DNA of 64,000 nucleotides from Macrostomum hystrix (taxonomy: Eukaryota > Platyhelminthes > Macrostomidae): positions 5,193,501 through 5,257,500 of the forward strand of contig CATNEN010000003.1 of NCBI GenBank assembly GCA_950097015.1. Direction: 5' to 3'. The notes beneath the pieces are model-generated. The model saw only the letters and a list, made by a program, of their open reading frames with translations. It did no database searches and had not been told where the DNA came from. A program made the translations under genes and the position numbers. Below, piece after piece: positions 36,441 through 47,653 of this stretch (its first letter is position 1; each line of letters starts with the position of its first letter).

Positions 36441-39400
36441 TCAGGAAGTCAATCGCGACTCCAGTATCTCTCTGCCATTGCTGTGGTGAGTTTAAAAAAC
36501 TGGCATGAACGCGCGTTTAAATGACTCTCTAGTTTTTTCTTTGTGATTCTAATCTCTTTAGATTTGAAATTAAAAAGTACATCGATCCTGTAGTTTCGAA
36601 TTGCATGGTCAACTTTAACTAACACAATAGTCTACGTTGTTAGTTGATACTCTATACACTACCATACTCTTAATAATCTCACCCTATCATCCTCGATAAT
36701 CTCATCCTCTCAGCCATGATAATCTCACCTTATATGCACCGATAATCTCACCTTATCCGCCTCGATAATCTCACCTTATTAGCACCGATAATCTTTCCCT
36801 ACAAGCCTTGATAATCTCATCTTATCAGCAGTAATAATCTCATCTTATCAGCATTAATTATCACATCCTACTGCCTCGATAATCTCGCCCTATCATCCTC
36901 GATAATCTTATCCTATCAGCCTTGATAATCTCACCCTATGAGCCTTGATAACCTCACCCTATCAGCCTCGATAATCTCACCTTATCAGCCTCGATAATCT
37001 CATCCTCTCAGCCATGATAATCTCACCTTATATGCACCGATAATCTCACCTTATCCGCCTCGATAATCTCACCTTATTAGCACCGATAATCTTTCCCTAT
37101 AAGCCTTGATAATCTCATCTTATCAGCAGTAATAATCTCATCTTATCAGCATTAATTATCACATCCTACTGCCTCGATAATCTCACCCTATCATCCTCCA
37201 TAATCTTATCCTATCAGCCTTGATAATCTCACCCTATCAGCCTTGATAATCTCACCCTATCAGCCTTGATAATCCCATCGTATCAGCCTTGATAATCTCA
37301 TGCCTCATCCTCGATAATCTTATTCTATCATCCTCGATAATCTTATCCTATCAGCCTTGATAATCTCACCCTATCAGCCTTGATAATCTTACCCTATCAG
37401 CCTTGATAATCCCATCAGCCCATATAGTCTGAAAAGCAATAATAATCTCATTATTTGATTTAATAATCTCAGCCAGCCAATACTCAAAGTCTCGCCAGTT
37501 TCAAGCCCTAATTTCAAGCATAAATATTTTTTACTTTCAGTGTTATTCGATCAAAACCTCCAAATATGGACACTCAACATAGTCAATCAATTTACGCATC
37601 GGAGGACAGGTGAGATCGAAAGTTGAGAAATAGTTGTCCGACTTCACTTAAAAAAATAAAATTAAATCCCTTAATCTCGCCTTTTCAATATTCTATATGT
37701 GATAAATATATATATTTCTTTTTTTCTTTAATCCGGAATATACTCAGTTTTACTGGCTAGTAGTATTGGGCGCATTTTTCTGAATTTGAATTTTTTACGA
37801 AAAAGTAAAATATCTGGTGAAAATCTGACGAAATTAAAATTATTTTTTGAAAAAAAAGTATAACGAATTGAACACTGAATACAAAAACTCCAATTTCTGA
37901 CAGGCGCGTTGAAAAACTTTGCAGCTTAAATTAATGAAATCTGACAAAATAGAAAAAGTACGAGTATTATATTGCGCTTCATCTAAAAAACACTGCCAAG
38001 TTACCCAAAATGCACGTTTAACTTGAGGTAAGCCACAGCTGTCAATCATCCAGCAGCTTAGACGATGGCAACAATGCTTTAGTGTGATGCTTTTTTCTTG
38101 CAATACATTTTAAATTGTTTTTTGTATCGTCATGACAACAGACCAACTCAAAACAACATTTGCGCGGTGTGAAAAACTATTGAAATTCGATCTATGTTCT
38201 TGAATAATTAGCTGAGATCTAATTCATTCAGGAAATAAATTCGTAACACACCCTTCATCGAATTACTTTCAACTTGCATCTACCTGTCAATCTATCCTCT
38301 CTCTGCCTGTCTGTCTATCCTCTCTCTACCTGTCTTTCTATCCTCTCTCTACCTGTCTTTCTATCCTCTCTCTACCTGTCTTTCTATCCTCTCTCTACCT
38401 GTCTGTCTATCCTCTCTCTGCCTGTCTATCTATCCTCTCTCTGCCTGTCTGTCTATCCTCTCTCTACCTGTCTGTCTATCCTCTCTCTGCCTGTCTATCT
38501 ATCCTCTCTCTGCCTGTCTGTCTATCCTCTCTCTACCTGTCTGTCTATCCTCTCTCTGCCTGTCTATCTATCCTCTCTCTGCCTGTCTGTCTATCCTCTC
38601 TCTGCCTGTCTGTCTATCCTCTCTCTGCCTGTCTTTCTATCCTCTCTCTACCTGTCTTTCTATCCTCTCTCTACCTGTCTTTCTATCCTCTCTCTACCTG
38701 TCTGTCTATCCTCTCTCTGCCTGTCTATCTATCCTCTCTCTGCCTGTCTGTCTATCCTCTCTCTACCTGTCTGTCTATCCTCTCTCTACCTGTCTGTCTA
38801 TCCTCTCTCTGCCTGTCTATCTATCCTCTCTCTGCCTGTCTATCTATCCTCTCTCTGCCTGTCTGTCTATCCTCTCTCTACCTGTCTTTCTACCCTCTCT
38901 CTACCTGCCTGTCTATCCTCTCTCTACCTGTCTTTCTACCCTCTCTCTACCTGCCTGTCTATCCTCTCTCTACCTGCCTGTCTATCCTCTCTCTACCTGC
39001 CTGTCTATCCTCTCTCTACCTGTCTGTCTCTCCTCTCTCTACCTGTCTGTCTATCCTCTCTCTACCTGTCTTTCTATCCTCTCTCTGCCTGTCTTTCTAA
39101 CCTCTCTCTGCCTGTCTTTCTAACCTCTCTCTGCCTGTCTTTCTAACCTCTCTCTGCCTGTCTTTCTAACCTCTCTCTGCCTGTCTTTCTATCCTCTCTC
39201 TGCCTGTCTTTCTATCCTCTCTCTGCCTGTCTTTCTAACCTCTCTCTGCCTGTCTTTCTATCCTCTCTCTACCTGTCTTTCTATCCTCTCTCTACCTGCC
39301 TGTCTTCCTCTCTCTACCTGCCTGTCTATCCTCTCTCTACCTGTCTTTCTATCCTCTCTCTACCTGTCTTTCTATCCTCTCTCTACCTGCCTGTCTATCC

Positions 39401-40042
39401 TCTCTCTACCTGTCTTTCTATCCTCTCTCTACCTGCCTGTCTATCCTCTCTCTACCTGTCTTTCTATCCTCTCTCTACCTGTCTTTCTATCCTCTCTCTA
39501 CCTGTCTGTCTCTCCTCTCTCTACCTGTCTGTCTATCCTCTCTCTACCTGTCTTTCTACCCTCTCTCTACCTGTCTTTCTACCCTCTCTCTGCCTGTCTT
39601 TCTACCCTCTCTCTGCCTGTCTGTCTATCCTCTCTCTGCCTGTCTGTCTATCCTCTCTCTACTTGCCTGTCTATCCTCTCTCTACCTGCCTGTCTATCCT
39701 CTCTCTACCTGTCTTTCTATCCTCTCTCTACCTGGTTTTCTATCCTCTCTCTACCTGCCTGTCTATCCTCTCTCTACCTGCCTGTCTATCCTCTCTCTAC
39801 CTGTCTTTCTATCCTCTCTCTACCTGTGTGTCTATCCTCTACAATTCAGGTCCGATGCCATCTTAAGAAGTCTTAAAATGTTTCCAACATTTAATTCATC
39901 TCGTTGTCTCACAGCCAGCTGTTTGAAAAGCAACCAATCTTGGATCCAAGCCTATCTTAGCCTCATTTTCCGCTCAACCCACCGTATTTTTCTGCCAACA
40001 TGTTTTCCACTCTTTGCGGTGTTTGATATGCTCCATGCTTGA
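36441..40042 (+). CDS. Candidate three-exon gene fragment, unknown product
   Basis: Not recognised. Three intervals have good splice signals and compatible phases: 36441-36485 (TTTTTTACAG before, GTGAGT after), 37541-37609 (TTTACTTTCAG before, GTGAGA after) and 39850-40042 (ATCCTCTACAATTCAG before, ending TGA). Joined, they stay open and read QEVNRDSSISLPLLC, then VIRSKPPNMDTQHSQSIYA, then SDAILRSLKMFPTF and about 50 more residues. No 5' end was found. The last acceptor uses the CT-rich 38.3-39.8 kb minisatellite as its polypyrimidine tract. This may be chance; it rests only on signals and open frames. Confidence 0.25.
36665..37432. repeat. 23-bp minisatellite GATAATCTCACCCTATCAGC
   Basis: About 33 units of roughly 23 bp with many variants (TTATATGCACC, TTATCCGCCTC, TTATTAGCACC). 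A block of about 298 bp (about 13 units) is duplicated: the run starting near 36703 recurs near 37001. Confidence 0.94.
37610..38270. other. Unique AT-rich sequence
   Basis: No gene or repeat recognised. The minus-strand frame at 37840-38103 shows no domain. Confidence 0.4.
38278..39846. repeat. 23-bp pyrimidine-rich minisatellite
   Basis: About 68 units of 23 bp: TACCTGTCTTTCTATC plus CTCTCTC, alternating with GCCTGTCTGTCTATC variants. The plus strand is almost pure pyrimidine. The 290-codon frame here has a 23-residue period, as expected for a 23-bp unit. Confidence 0.97.
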
Positions 40043-40291
40043 AGTCTGCACATAAAACTAAAGCATTATATTCTACTCGGCGGTTGAGCACACAACAGGA
40101 ACTGTTTACCCGCCTGCTAAACCTTTCTGACTATTTGGCAATCTTTTTTACCTTGAAAACATTTCCTATCTTGGTTAGGATCGGATCCGTAACATCTTTT
40201 TCAGCTTTACTTCCTTTGTTATCTGCAACAGAAAAGTATGACTTGTGAACATTTCACTGCTTATTTTGGTATCAAGAATCGGAACTGCAGC

Positions 40292-40546
40292 CGAAGCTAG
40301 AACAGCGTCTAGAATCGCAGTTAGAATCGCAGCTGGAATCGCAGCTAGAATCTGATCTAGAATCGCAGCTATAATCTGATCTAAAATCTCAGCTAGAATC
40401 TGATCTAGAATCGCAGCTAGAATCGCAGCTAGAATCGCAGCTAGAATCGCAGCTAGAATCGCAGCTAGAATCGCAGCTAGAATCGCAGCTAGAATCGCAG
40501 CTAGAATCTGATCTAGAATCGCAGCTAGAATCGCAGCTAGAAGCCC
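40292..40546. repeat. 12-bp repeat AGAATCGCAGCT
   Basis: About 21 units of AGAATCGCAGCT with AGAATCTGATCT variants. The reverse complement, CTGCGATTCTAG, equals half of the 24-bp unit at 29.8-30.7 kb. Confidence 0.92.
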
Positions 40547-40559
40547 AGCTGAAGGATAA

Positions 40560-41395
40560 TGCTTCTTAGAACAACTTTGAAGAATGAGCATTGTATGGTA
40601 GCAATCAGATTACTTTGAGTCTATGTTATCATAATAAAAAAGAAAATATTTCTTATTTACAGAGTTAAGACATTTTAATCAGACCGCTAGTCGCATAATC
40701 TGGAGCTTTATAAAATATTTCTTTTATCGATTGATATAAACGAGTCAGCTTAATAGAAGATTTTCTCGTGTTAAGATTCTATCTAGCACATTGTTAGCTA
40801 GACTGTTAAATTTGCTTATCTGTCAGAACTGTCACTAACTTAGACTTTTAAATTTTGTGCTTTGCTCACACCTTTATTTTTTCTAACTTTGTAATAAATC
40901 TAAATTGACCATTTTTCGGAGATATCTTTTTTGTCTGGATTACGTCTTACATTATTCTAAATAATATTGTAGATTTTATTTTCATAAAATATAGATTATT
41001 ATAGTTATAGATGGTTAATAAGCTTCTAATATGTACATAGATGGATAGATAGATGGATAAGTTATTGATCAATATTGAAGCACTAGCACCAATTGCTTGA
41101 GGCGGCGGGAGAGAGCTAGAGCCTTTACATGGCAACCAGTCTACATCCTTTCTCACACTGTATCTCTCTCAATGAGTGTTATAAGCCCCGAAATCATTTC
41201 ATTTTTGTGGATTGCCAATTTCTGATTGGAAATTTCTCGGGAAAGAAAATTTAGTTAGGATTTTGTGCTGGAAGTGCTGGATGAAAATAAGTTCTTAACA
41301 GTAGACAGACTACGAGTCGAGGGGGTATTTCAAATACGTTCCCATTATCCCTAAAAAATATTCGACCCATCGCCATGAAAAAAAAAATAACTTTC
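40560..41395. other. Unique AT-rich sequence
   Basis: No gene recognised. A short TAGATGGATAGA-type run lies near 41040-41060. Confidence 0.4.
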
Positions 41396-41399
41396 TGAA

Positions 41400-41692
41400 T
41401 CGACAGATGGCAGCATGACAGAGTGACAGCATGACAGAGTGACAGATGACAGAGTGACAGATGGCAGAGTGACAGAGTGACAGAGTGACAGAGCGACAGA
41501 GTGACAGATTGCCAGAGTGACAGGATGACAGAGTGACAGAGTGACAGAGTGACAGAGTGACAGATTGCCAGAGTGACAGGATGACAGATGACAGAGTGAC
41601 AGATGACAGAGTGCAGAGTGACAGAGTGACAAGATGACAGAGTGACAGAGTGACAGAGTGACAGAGTGGCAGTGACAGAGTGGGTTGAATAG
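41400..41692. repeat. GTGACAGA octamer repeat
   Basis: Degenerate 8-bp repeat GAGTGACA with GATGACA and GATTGCCA interruptions. Frames in this region are repeat translations. Confidence 0.9.
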
Positions 41693-42037
41693 TTTCTCGG
41701 GACAGTATCAAAAGTGGTTTCCAGCCCTAATAATTGATAAAAATTCGCGCGTTAAGTTGCAGAGTAACGCAATTGATTGATTGATTCTTAGAAATCAGTG
41801 GGATTCTATCGCGGAAGAATAAATTCCGTGACTTTTTTTATTTTCTGATATTCTCTTTTTTTTCATTTAAAAAAATAGAGAATAGGAGTTAGAGAGAGAG
41901 AGTTCTACGCCTCAAAGAAAAAAAAGTTAGTTGGTCGCTACTTTGAGTCTATCGTGACACGGACTCAGACTCGTGCGAACCAAGGCCTTATCTACATTAT
42001 ATCACCGGTTCTCTAGCTGTCTTTCATTTATCATTTC

Positions 42038-42065
42038 CCCCCATCTCTCTCTCTCTCTCTCTTTT
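42038..42065. repeat. (CT)n microsatellite
   Basis: Short CTCTCT run. Confidence 0.85.
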
Positions 42066-42278
42066 TCTATCCGAACTCAAAAAGCTGGGCGGCATGTTGT
42101 CCTCAGATTCCCGACCATCCTGAACCCTATACTTTCACACTCAGTGAAAACTATTTTTTTTTCTTTTCGCCAACTCCAACCAACCAAACCCTGCCTCGAC
42201 TTGACTTGTCGTCGATAGATTCTGAATTTCTGACTCCTTTGGGAGAGGCCAATACTAGCCGATTGGTTGAAAGAAATC

Positions 42279-42413
42279 ATGCCTGCTAACTACAGCCGGA
42301 TTGGGGAAAAGGAAATTTATTCTCGCGCTAAAAACCTAAAGAGAAGCATGATTGAAAATCGCACACAATTGCGCCTTTTAAAAACATTAGATTGGCCCAT
42401 TTCAACAGCAAAG
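42279..42413 (+). CDS. Candidate small first exon, unknown product
   Basis: An ATG opens 45 codons (MPANYSRIGEKEIYSRAKN, then LKRSMIENRTQLRLLKTL and DWPISTAK) that end exactly at a donor AAG/GTAACT. The frame is open about 45 nt further upstream. The next good acceptor, before the GPCR at 46138, would lead to a stop after about 36 codons in this phase, so it does not feed the GPCR frame. It may be a 5' exon of an unseen gene, or noncoding. Confidence 0.22.
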
Positions 42414-42529
42414 GTAACTAAATATTTCTGTAATTAATTTACAAGATAGTCTTGATTTACCTGTTAGTGTTTTGCTTTTAAATGTTAGACACATCTTTCA
42501 ACCTCTTAGAAATACAGATTTACTATATA

Positions 42530-43080
42530 GACCTTAATACCTGTTAGACGGATCTTAGTACTTGTTAGACAGATCTTATTACCTGTTAGACAGATCTCAT
42601 TACCTGTTAGACAGATCTTAGTACTTGTTAGACAGATCTTACTACCTGTTAGACAGATCTTAGCACCTGTTAGACAGATCTTAGTACTTGTTAGACAGAT
42701 CTTAGAACCTGTTAGACAGATCTTAGTACTTGTTAGACAGATCTTACTACCTGTTATATAGATCTTAGCACCTGTTAGACAGATCTTACGCCTGTTAGAC
42801 AGATCTTACGCCTGTTAGACAGACCAATTTACCAGTTAGACATATTAATTTACCTGTTAGAGAGACCAATTTACCTGTTAGACAGACCTATTTACCTGTT
42901 AGACAGACCTATTTACCTGTTAGACAGACCAATTTACCTGTTAGACAGACCAGTTTACCTGTTAGACAGACCAATTTACCTGTTAGACAGACAAATTTAC
43001 CTGTTAGACAGACAAATTTACCTGTTAGACAGACAAATTTACCTGTTAGACAGACCAATTTACCTGTTAGACAGAGTGAA
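42530..43080. repeat. 21-22-bp minisatellite ACCTGTTAGACAG
   Basis: Two subfamilies share ACCTGTTAGACAGA. The left half continues TCTTAGTA and the right half CCAATTT. About 25 units. The core also occurs, inverted, in the 54.7-55.4 kb array. Confidence 0.95.
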
Positions 43081-43539
43081 AGTACACTGCTTGAGTTGGT
43101 TCTAGTTAGTCAGTATTTTTATGTGAGTCATAATTTATTATGAATATTCATTTTCAATATGAGAGTCCAGCAAAGATTTCCACTAATAAAGTTTTCCTTA
43201 TTAGTGCAGACAGAACAAAGTGAATTAGTGTAAGGGCCGGTCCACAACAACCAGGGAGTGTGAAATCGAAGACAGAAATTGCCGCCTTCGATTGGATTAA
43301 TGAAATTCAATATTTTGTTTGAATAGATGTTAGTTGTTGACATGACTTTCGCTGGCAATCTGTGCACTGGGAAACTCCGACTATGAGGTTAAATATCGTA
43401 TTAAGACTATTCGAACACTAGTAGCGTAATTTCTGTTGGTCTAGTCAAAAATGCTTCCTAATTTGTAATTGACTTTCTGTTCTCAAGATCTGACTAGCTT
43501 TTCTTGATTAATTTACATTCTTTCTCCCATTTTTCTCTT

Positions 43540-44105
43540 CATTTTAATTCTCATTCTCATTCATTCTCATTCTCATTCGTTCTCATTCTCAAATTCTCAT
43601 GTTCATTCTCTCATTCTCATTCTCATTCATTCTCATTCTCATTCATTCTCATTCTCAAATTCTCATTCTCATTTTTGTTCTCATTCTCATTCTCTCATTC
43701 TCATTCCCATTCTCTCATTCTCATTTCCATTCTCTCATTCTCATTCCCATTCTCTCATTCTCATTCTCATTCTCTCATTCTCATTCTCATTCTCTCATTC
43801 TCATTCCCATTCCCATTCTCATTCTCATTCTCATTTTCATTCTCATTTTCATTCTCATTCTCATTCTCATTCTCAATCTCATTTTCATTCTCATTTCCAT
43901 TCTCATTCTCATTCTCATTCTCAATCTCATTTTCATTCTCATTCTCATTCTCATTCTCATTCCCATTCTCATTCTCATTCCTATTCTCATTCTCATTCTC
44001 ATTCCCATTCTTATTCTCATTCTCACTCTCGTTTTCATTCTCATTCTCATTCTCATTCCCATTCTCATTCTCGTTCTCATTGTCACTCTCATTCTCAGTC
44101 TCACA
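43540..44105. repeat. (CATTCT)n hexanucleotide microsatellite
   Basis: About 95 copies of a CATTCT hexamer with CCCATT, TTTCATT and CAATCT variants. Frames on both strands are artefacts. Confidence 0.96.
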
Positions 44106-44315
44106 ATTCGCATTCTCAGAAGTAGGCCAGGCTTAAATTTTCGTCTTCTTTCTGTTTACAAAACACCAAGAGCTCAAGAATTTGAGTCTTAACTACCGAG
44201 TGGCTGTCGATTCTTCGACCCGTGCCCAGATCTATCCACATCGATGCTGCTTTTAGAGGCAATGGAAGGTTCGGGTTTGCCAAGCTGAAAGTCGATTTCG
44301 ATGAGAGCCGCAATC

Positions 44316-44344
44316 AGAAACAGCAGCAGCAGCAGCAGCAGCCG
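44316..44344. repeat. (CAG)n trinucleotide repeat
   Basis: About nine CAG triplets. No convincing gene encloses it. Confidence 0.85.
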
Positions 44345-44349
44345 TGAAA

Positions 44350-45035
44350 AGTCTACATTTGACGGCAAAAAATTTTAGATCCTCAAGCAGAGCCCGCCTT
44401 ACTGCTTTCTCTTTCTCTTTTGCTCTTTTGCGTGCAACTGAAATGCTTGGTTTCTGACCTATGCTCACAGTCTTTTCTCTTTGAATAATTAATTTATTCG
44501 ATAATAGCATTCTAATTCAGACCTTGTAAAGGTTCATGGACACAAAACTCGATAAAAGAAATATGCATGCCTTTCAACTGACTATTTTTCTCTGTCTGCT
44601 CCTAGAAGCTCGAAAGCAGAAATTGGGCAAATTTGATCTGAGCATAGGCGCGGTATGCTCACGCACGCAATTTTATTCCTTGGTCAGTCCTGAAAGAATT
44701 TAGAGCTATAAGAATAAGTCACAATTGCGAGTCACATTAATCAAAGAATTTTCTATTTCAAACTCACTTCATCTTTTGTGACACCTGAGCAGTCCAGAAA
44801 TTTGTGATTATTTAAACACAAAACAGAAAACAGGAAAAATATTAGAATACAACAAAATACATAGATCTTGTAAACAGCAAAGGAAGTCAATTGGAACTAT
44901 TCTACGAGTATATCTAGGTTTTGTTGTTAAGGACGCTTAAAGATAACAATTCCTTAGAGTCAACAATGGCCCCGTACTTCTGCTGCAAATGAGAAAATGT
45001 TACCGTTTATTTTTATTTTTTAGTCCCAGCCAACT
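44350..45035. other. Unique sequence, no gene recognised
   Basis: Nothing beyond short AT-rich frames. Confidence 0.4.
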
Positions 45036-45039
45036 AGGA

Positions 45040-46035
45040 TTAGTTCCCAATCCTTGTGTCATAAACCCATTAATCCTTGTGTCATAAACCCATTAATCCT
45101 TGTGTCATAAACCCACTAATCCTTTTGTCATAAACCCACTAATCCTTGTGTCATAAACCCACAAATCCTTGTGTCATAAACCCACAAATCCTTGTGTCAT
45201 AAACCCAATAATCCTTGTGTCATAAACCCAATAATCCTTGTGTCATAAACCCACTAATCCTTGTGTCATAAACCCAATAATCCTTGTGTCATAAACCCAA
45301 TAATCCTTGTGTCATAAACCCAATAATCCTTGTGTCATAAACCCACTAATCCTTGTGTCATAAACCCAATAATCCTTGTGTCATAAACCCACTAATCCTT
45401 GTGTCATAAACCCAATAATCCTTGTGTCATAAACCCAATAATCCTTGTGTCATAAACCCACTAATCCTTGTGTCATAAACCCAATAATCCTTGTGTCATA
45501 AACCCAATAATCCTTGTGTCATAAACCCACTAATCCTTTTGTCATAAACCCAATAATCCTTGTGTCATAAACCCAATAATCCTTGTGTCATAAACCCACT
45601 AATCCTTGTGTCATAAACCCACTAATCCTTTTGTCATAAACCCAATAATCCTTGTGTCATAAACCCACTAATCCTTGTGACATAAACCCACTAATCCTTG
45701 TGTCATAAACCCACTAATCCTTTTTCATAAACCCAATAATCCTTGTGTCATAAACCCAATAATCCTACTGTGACAAACCCACTAATCCTACTGTGATAAA
45801 CACACTAACGCTACTGTGATAAACACACTAATCCTACTGTGATAAACTCACTAATCCTACTGTGACAAACCCACTATCCCTACTGTGACAAACCCACTAA
45901 TCCTACTGTGATAAACCCACTAACCCTACTGTGATAAATACACTAACCCTACAGTGAAAAACCATCTATCCCTACTGTGATAAACCCACTATCCCTACTG
46001 GGATAAACCCACTAATCCTACTGTGATAAACCCCT
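45040..46035. repeat. 23-bp minisatellite AATCCTTGTGTCATAAACCC
   Basis: About 43 units of 23 bp. The right end switches to a diverged subfamily AATCCTACTGTGATAAACCC from about 45760. It ends about 100 bp before the GPCR acceptor. Confidence 0.96.
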
Positions 46036-46173
46036 GCTAGATAGATAATTAAGTCCTTAAATATTCATGTACTTAAAATCTATTCATTTGGATTATTAAT
46101 ATTATAAACCAATCATTTTCACTAATAATTTTCCAGGCTAAATTCCTACCAAACCTGGTGCTGCGTGTATTTT

Positions 46174-47574
46174 ATGCGTCTCTACCTGATTGGCCGAGGA
46201 ATGCCAACTGCAAGAACTTCAACAGCCCGAATGAGCAATTTTAGTATTCTACCGCCGGGTTTGGAGATTAACGATCGGCTTATCGGCATCTACAGGTGTA
46301 CGCTAACTGAGGAACTAGTTCAGCAGAACATGCAGTTCTGTCGCAATTTCATCGAACAACAAATGGTTGACAGAAGCCAACCGATGAAGATCCCGATCCT
46401 GGCCATCTCGTGTCTTCTGCTGCTGATCGGCATGATTGGCAACATCCTGGTGATCCTCAGTGTCACCGTGTTTCCGGGAATGCGCTCGAGGACCAATCTA
46501 TTCCTATTGAATTTGGCTCTCAGCGACATGCTGATCTTTCTAATCTGCCTGCCGCTGACCATCTATCACGTTGTACAACTGGAATGGGTGTTCGGCTCTG
46601 TCCTGTGCAAGCTAACACCGTTCCTCCAAGGCCTGTCAATATCCGTTAGTGTCTGGTCTCTGGCATCGCTGTCTGTGAAGCGTTTCGTAGTAGTTCGTTA
46701 TCCTCTGGCAGCCAAGGAGGCTTTGACCAATGCTCGCATGGGGCTGTGGTTAGCTGGGATTTGGCTACTGTCTGTTATGGTGTGCAGTCCCATTCCCATG
46801 GTCTATGAAGTTCGCGAGGAGCGGGTGTTCTGGCTGGTGACTGTACACAGCTGCGTGGAGCATTGGCATCGACATCCGAGTCGTAAAACGGTGTACACAA
46901 TCTGTCTATTCGGCCTGCTGTACCTGCTGCCTCTGCTAGCCATGTCTGTCTTCTCCTGGAAGCTAAGCAGGCGTCTAGTCTCCACGGCGCGATTCTCTCG
47001 CGGTCAAGCCGGACAGCAGTCGGTCAGTCAGGGCCGGGTCAAGGCCAGCAAAGTTGTCATGGCCCTGTTAGCTGCGTTTTCAATCTGCTGGCTGCCCTAT
47101 CACGTGGTGAACATTCTCATCGATCTCAGGCAGTACGGTGAGCAGTCGACCAATTTTACAACCAACTCAACCGCCTCGGCATCGTCGACAGCTTCGTCAT
47201 CGCCTGGACTGCCATCAGCGGCGTCGGCTTCAGTCACGGAGAACTATCTGGTGACCACTCTGCTTCCGCTAGCCCTGCTGCTCGGCTACGCAAACAGCGC
47301 GGTGAATCCGGTCTGCCTCGTGCTCATCAGCTCCAAGTTCAAGGCCTGCTTCCTCAGCCTCGTGACTCTGCGCTGTCTCAGGCATCGGCACTCGGTCGTG
47401 ATGGTCGCCAGATCTGGCAGCGGCGCCGAGGCTCTCCAGATGACTCGCTGGAGCAAGGCCAGGCGACATGAAGCCGGAGCTGCCACCGCTGCGGCTTCAA
47501 CAGCTACGAGCTATCGTCATAGGACAGACAACGAAGATGAAGAAGCAACGGTGCACCTTACTGACCAGGCCTAA
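46174..47574 (+). CDS. Class A (rhodopsin-like) G protein-coupled receptor, peptide-receptor type
   Basis: Seven-helix receptor, probably for a neuropeptide. About 466 residues from the ATG at 46174; the frame opens slightly upstream, just after a TTTTCCAG acceptor at 46138. TM1 has IGMIGNILVILSV; TM2 NLALSDMLIFLICLP; TM3 CKLTPFLQGLSISVSVWSLA; TM6 FSICWLPYHVVNILIDL; TM7 GYANSAVNPVCLVL. Cys in CKL and Cys in VHSCVEHW would form the usual TM3-ECL2 disulphide. Two switches differ from consensus: DRY is KRF (SLSVKRFVVVRYPL) and NPxxY is NPVCL. Extracellular loop 3 carries a Ser/Thr/Ala-rich insert of about 40 residues with NFT and NST glycosylation sites. The TM3 CKLxPFxQG pattern recalls NPY/NPFF-type receptors; the ligand is unknown. 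It is intronless in its coding part. Confidence 0.9.
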   Translation: MRLYLIGRGMPTARTSTARMSNFSILPPGLEINDRLIGIYRCTLTEELVQQNMQFCRNFIEQQMVDRSQPMKIPILAISCLLLLIGMIGNILVILSVTVFPGMRSRTNLFLLNLALSDMLIFLICLPLTIYHVVQLEWVFGSVLCKLTPFLQGLSISVSVWSLASLSVKRFVVVRYPLAAKEALTNARMGLWLAGIWLLSVMVCSPIPMVYEVREERVFWLVTVHSCVEHWHRHPSRKTVYTICLFGLLYLLPLLAMSVFSWKLSRRLVSTARFSRGQAGQQSVSQGRVKASKVVMALLAAFSICWLPYHVVNILIDLRQYGEQSTNFTTNSTASASSTASSSPGLPSAASASVTENYLVTTLLPLALLLGYANSAVNPVCLVLISSKFKACFLSLVTLRCLRHRHSVVMVARSGSGAEALQMTRWSKARRHEAGAATAAASTATSYRHRTDNEDEEATVHLTDQA

Positions 47575-47653
47575 GCTGAATATATCGATAACAATACTTA
47601 CTATGTATTCTATAATATCTATAAAACTGGGTCGTAGCTTAGTGGTTAGACTG

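Noticed and set aside
38274-39146. 290-codon frame LSSLCLSVYPLSTC repeated
   Set aside because: Exact 23-residue period from a 23-bp unit; no flanking gene features.
43504-44192. Ser/Phe- and Ile/Leu-rich frames
   Set aside because: Hexanucleotide microsatellite.
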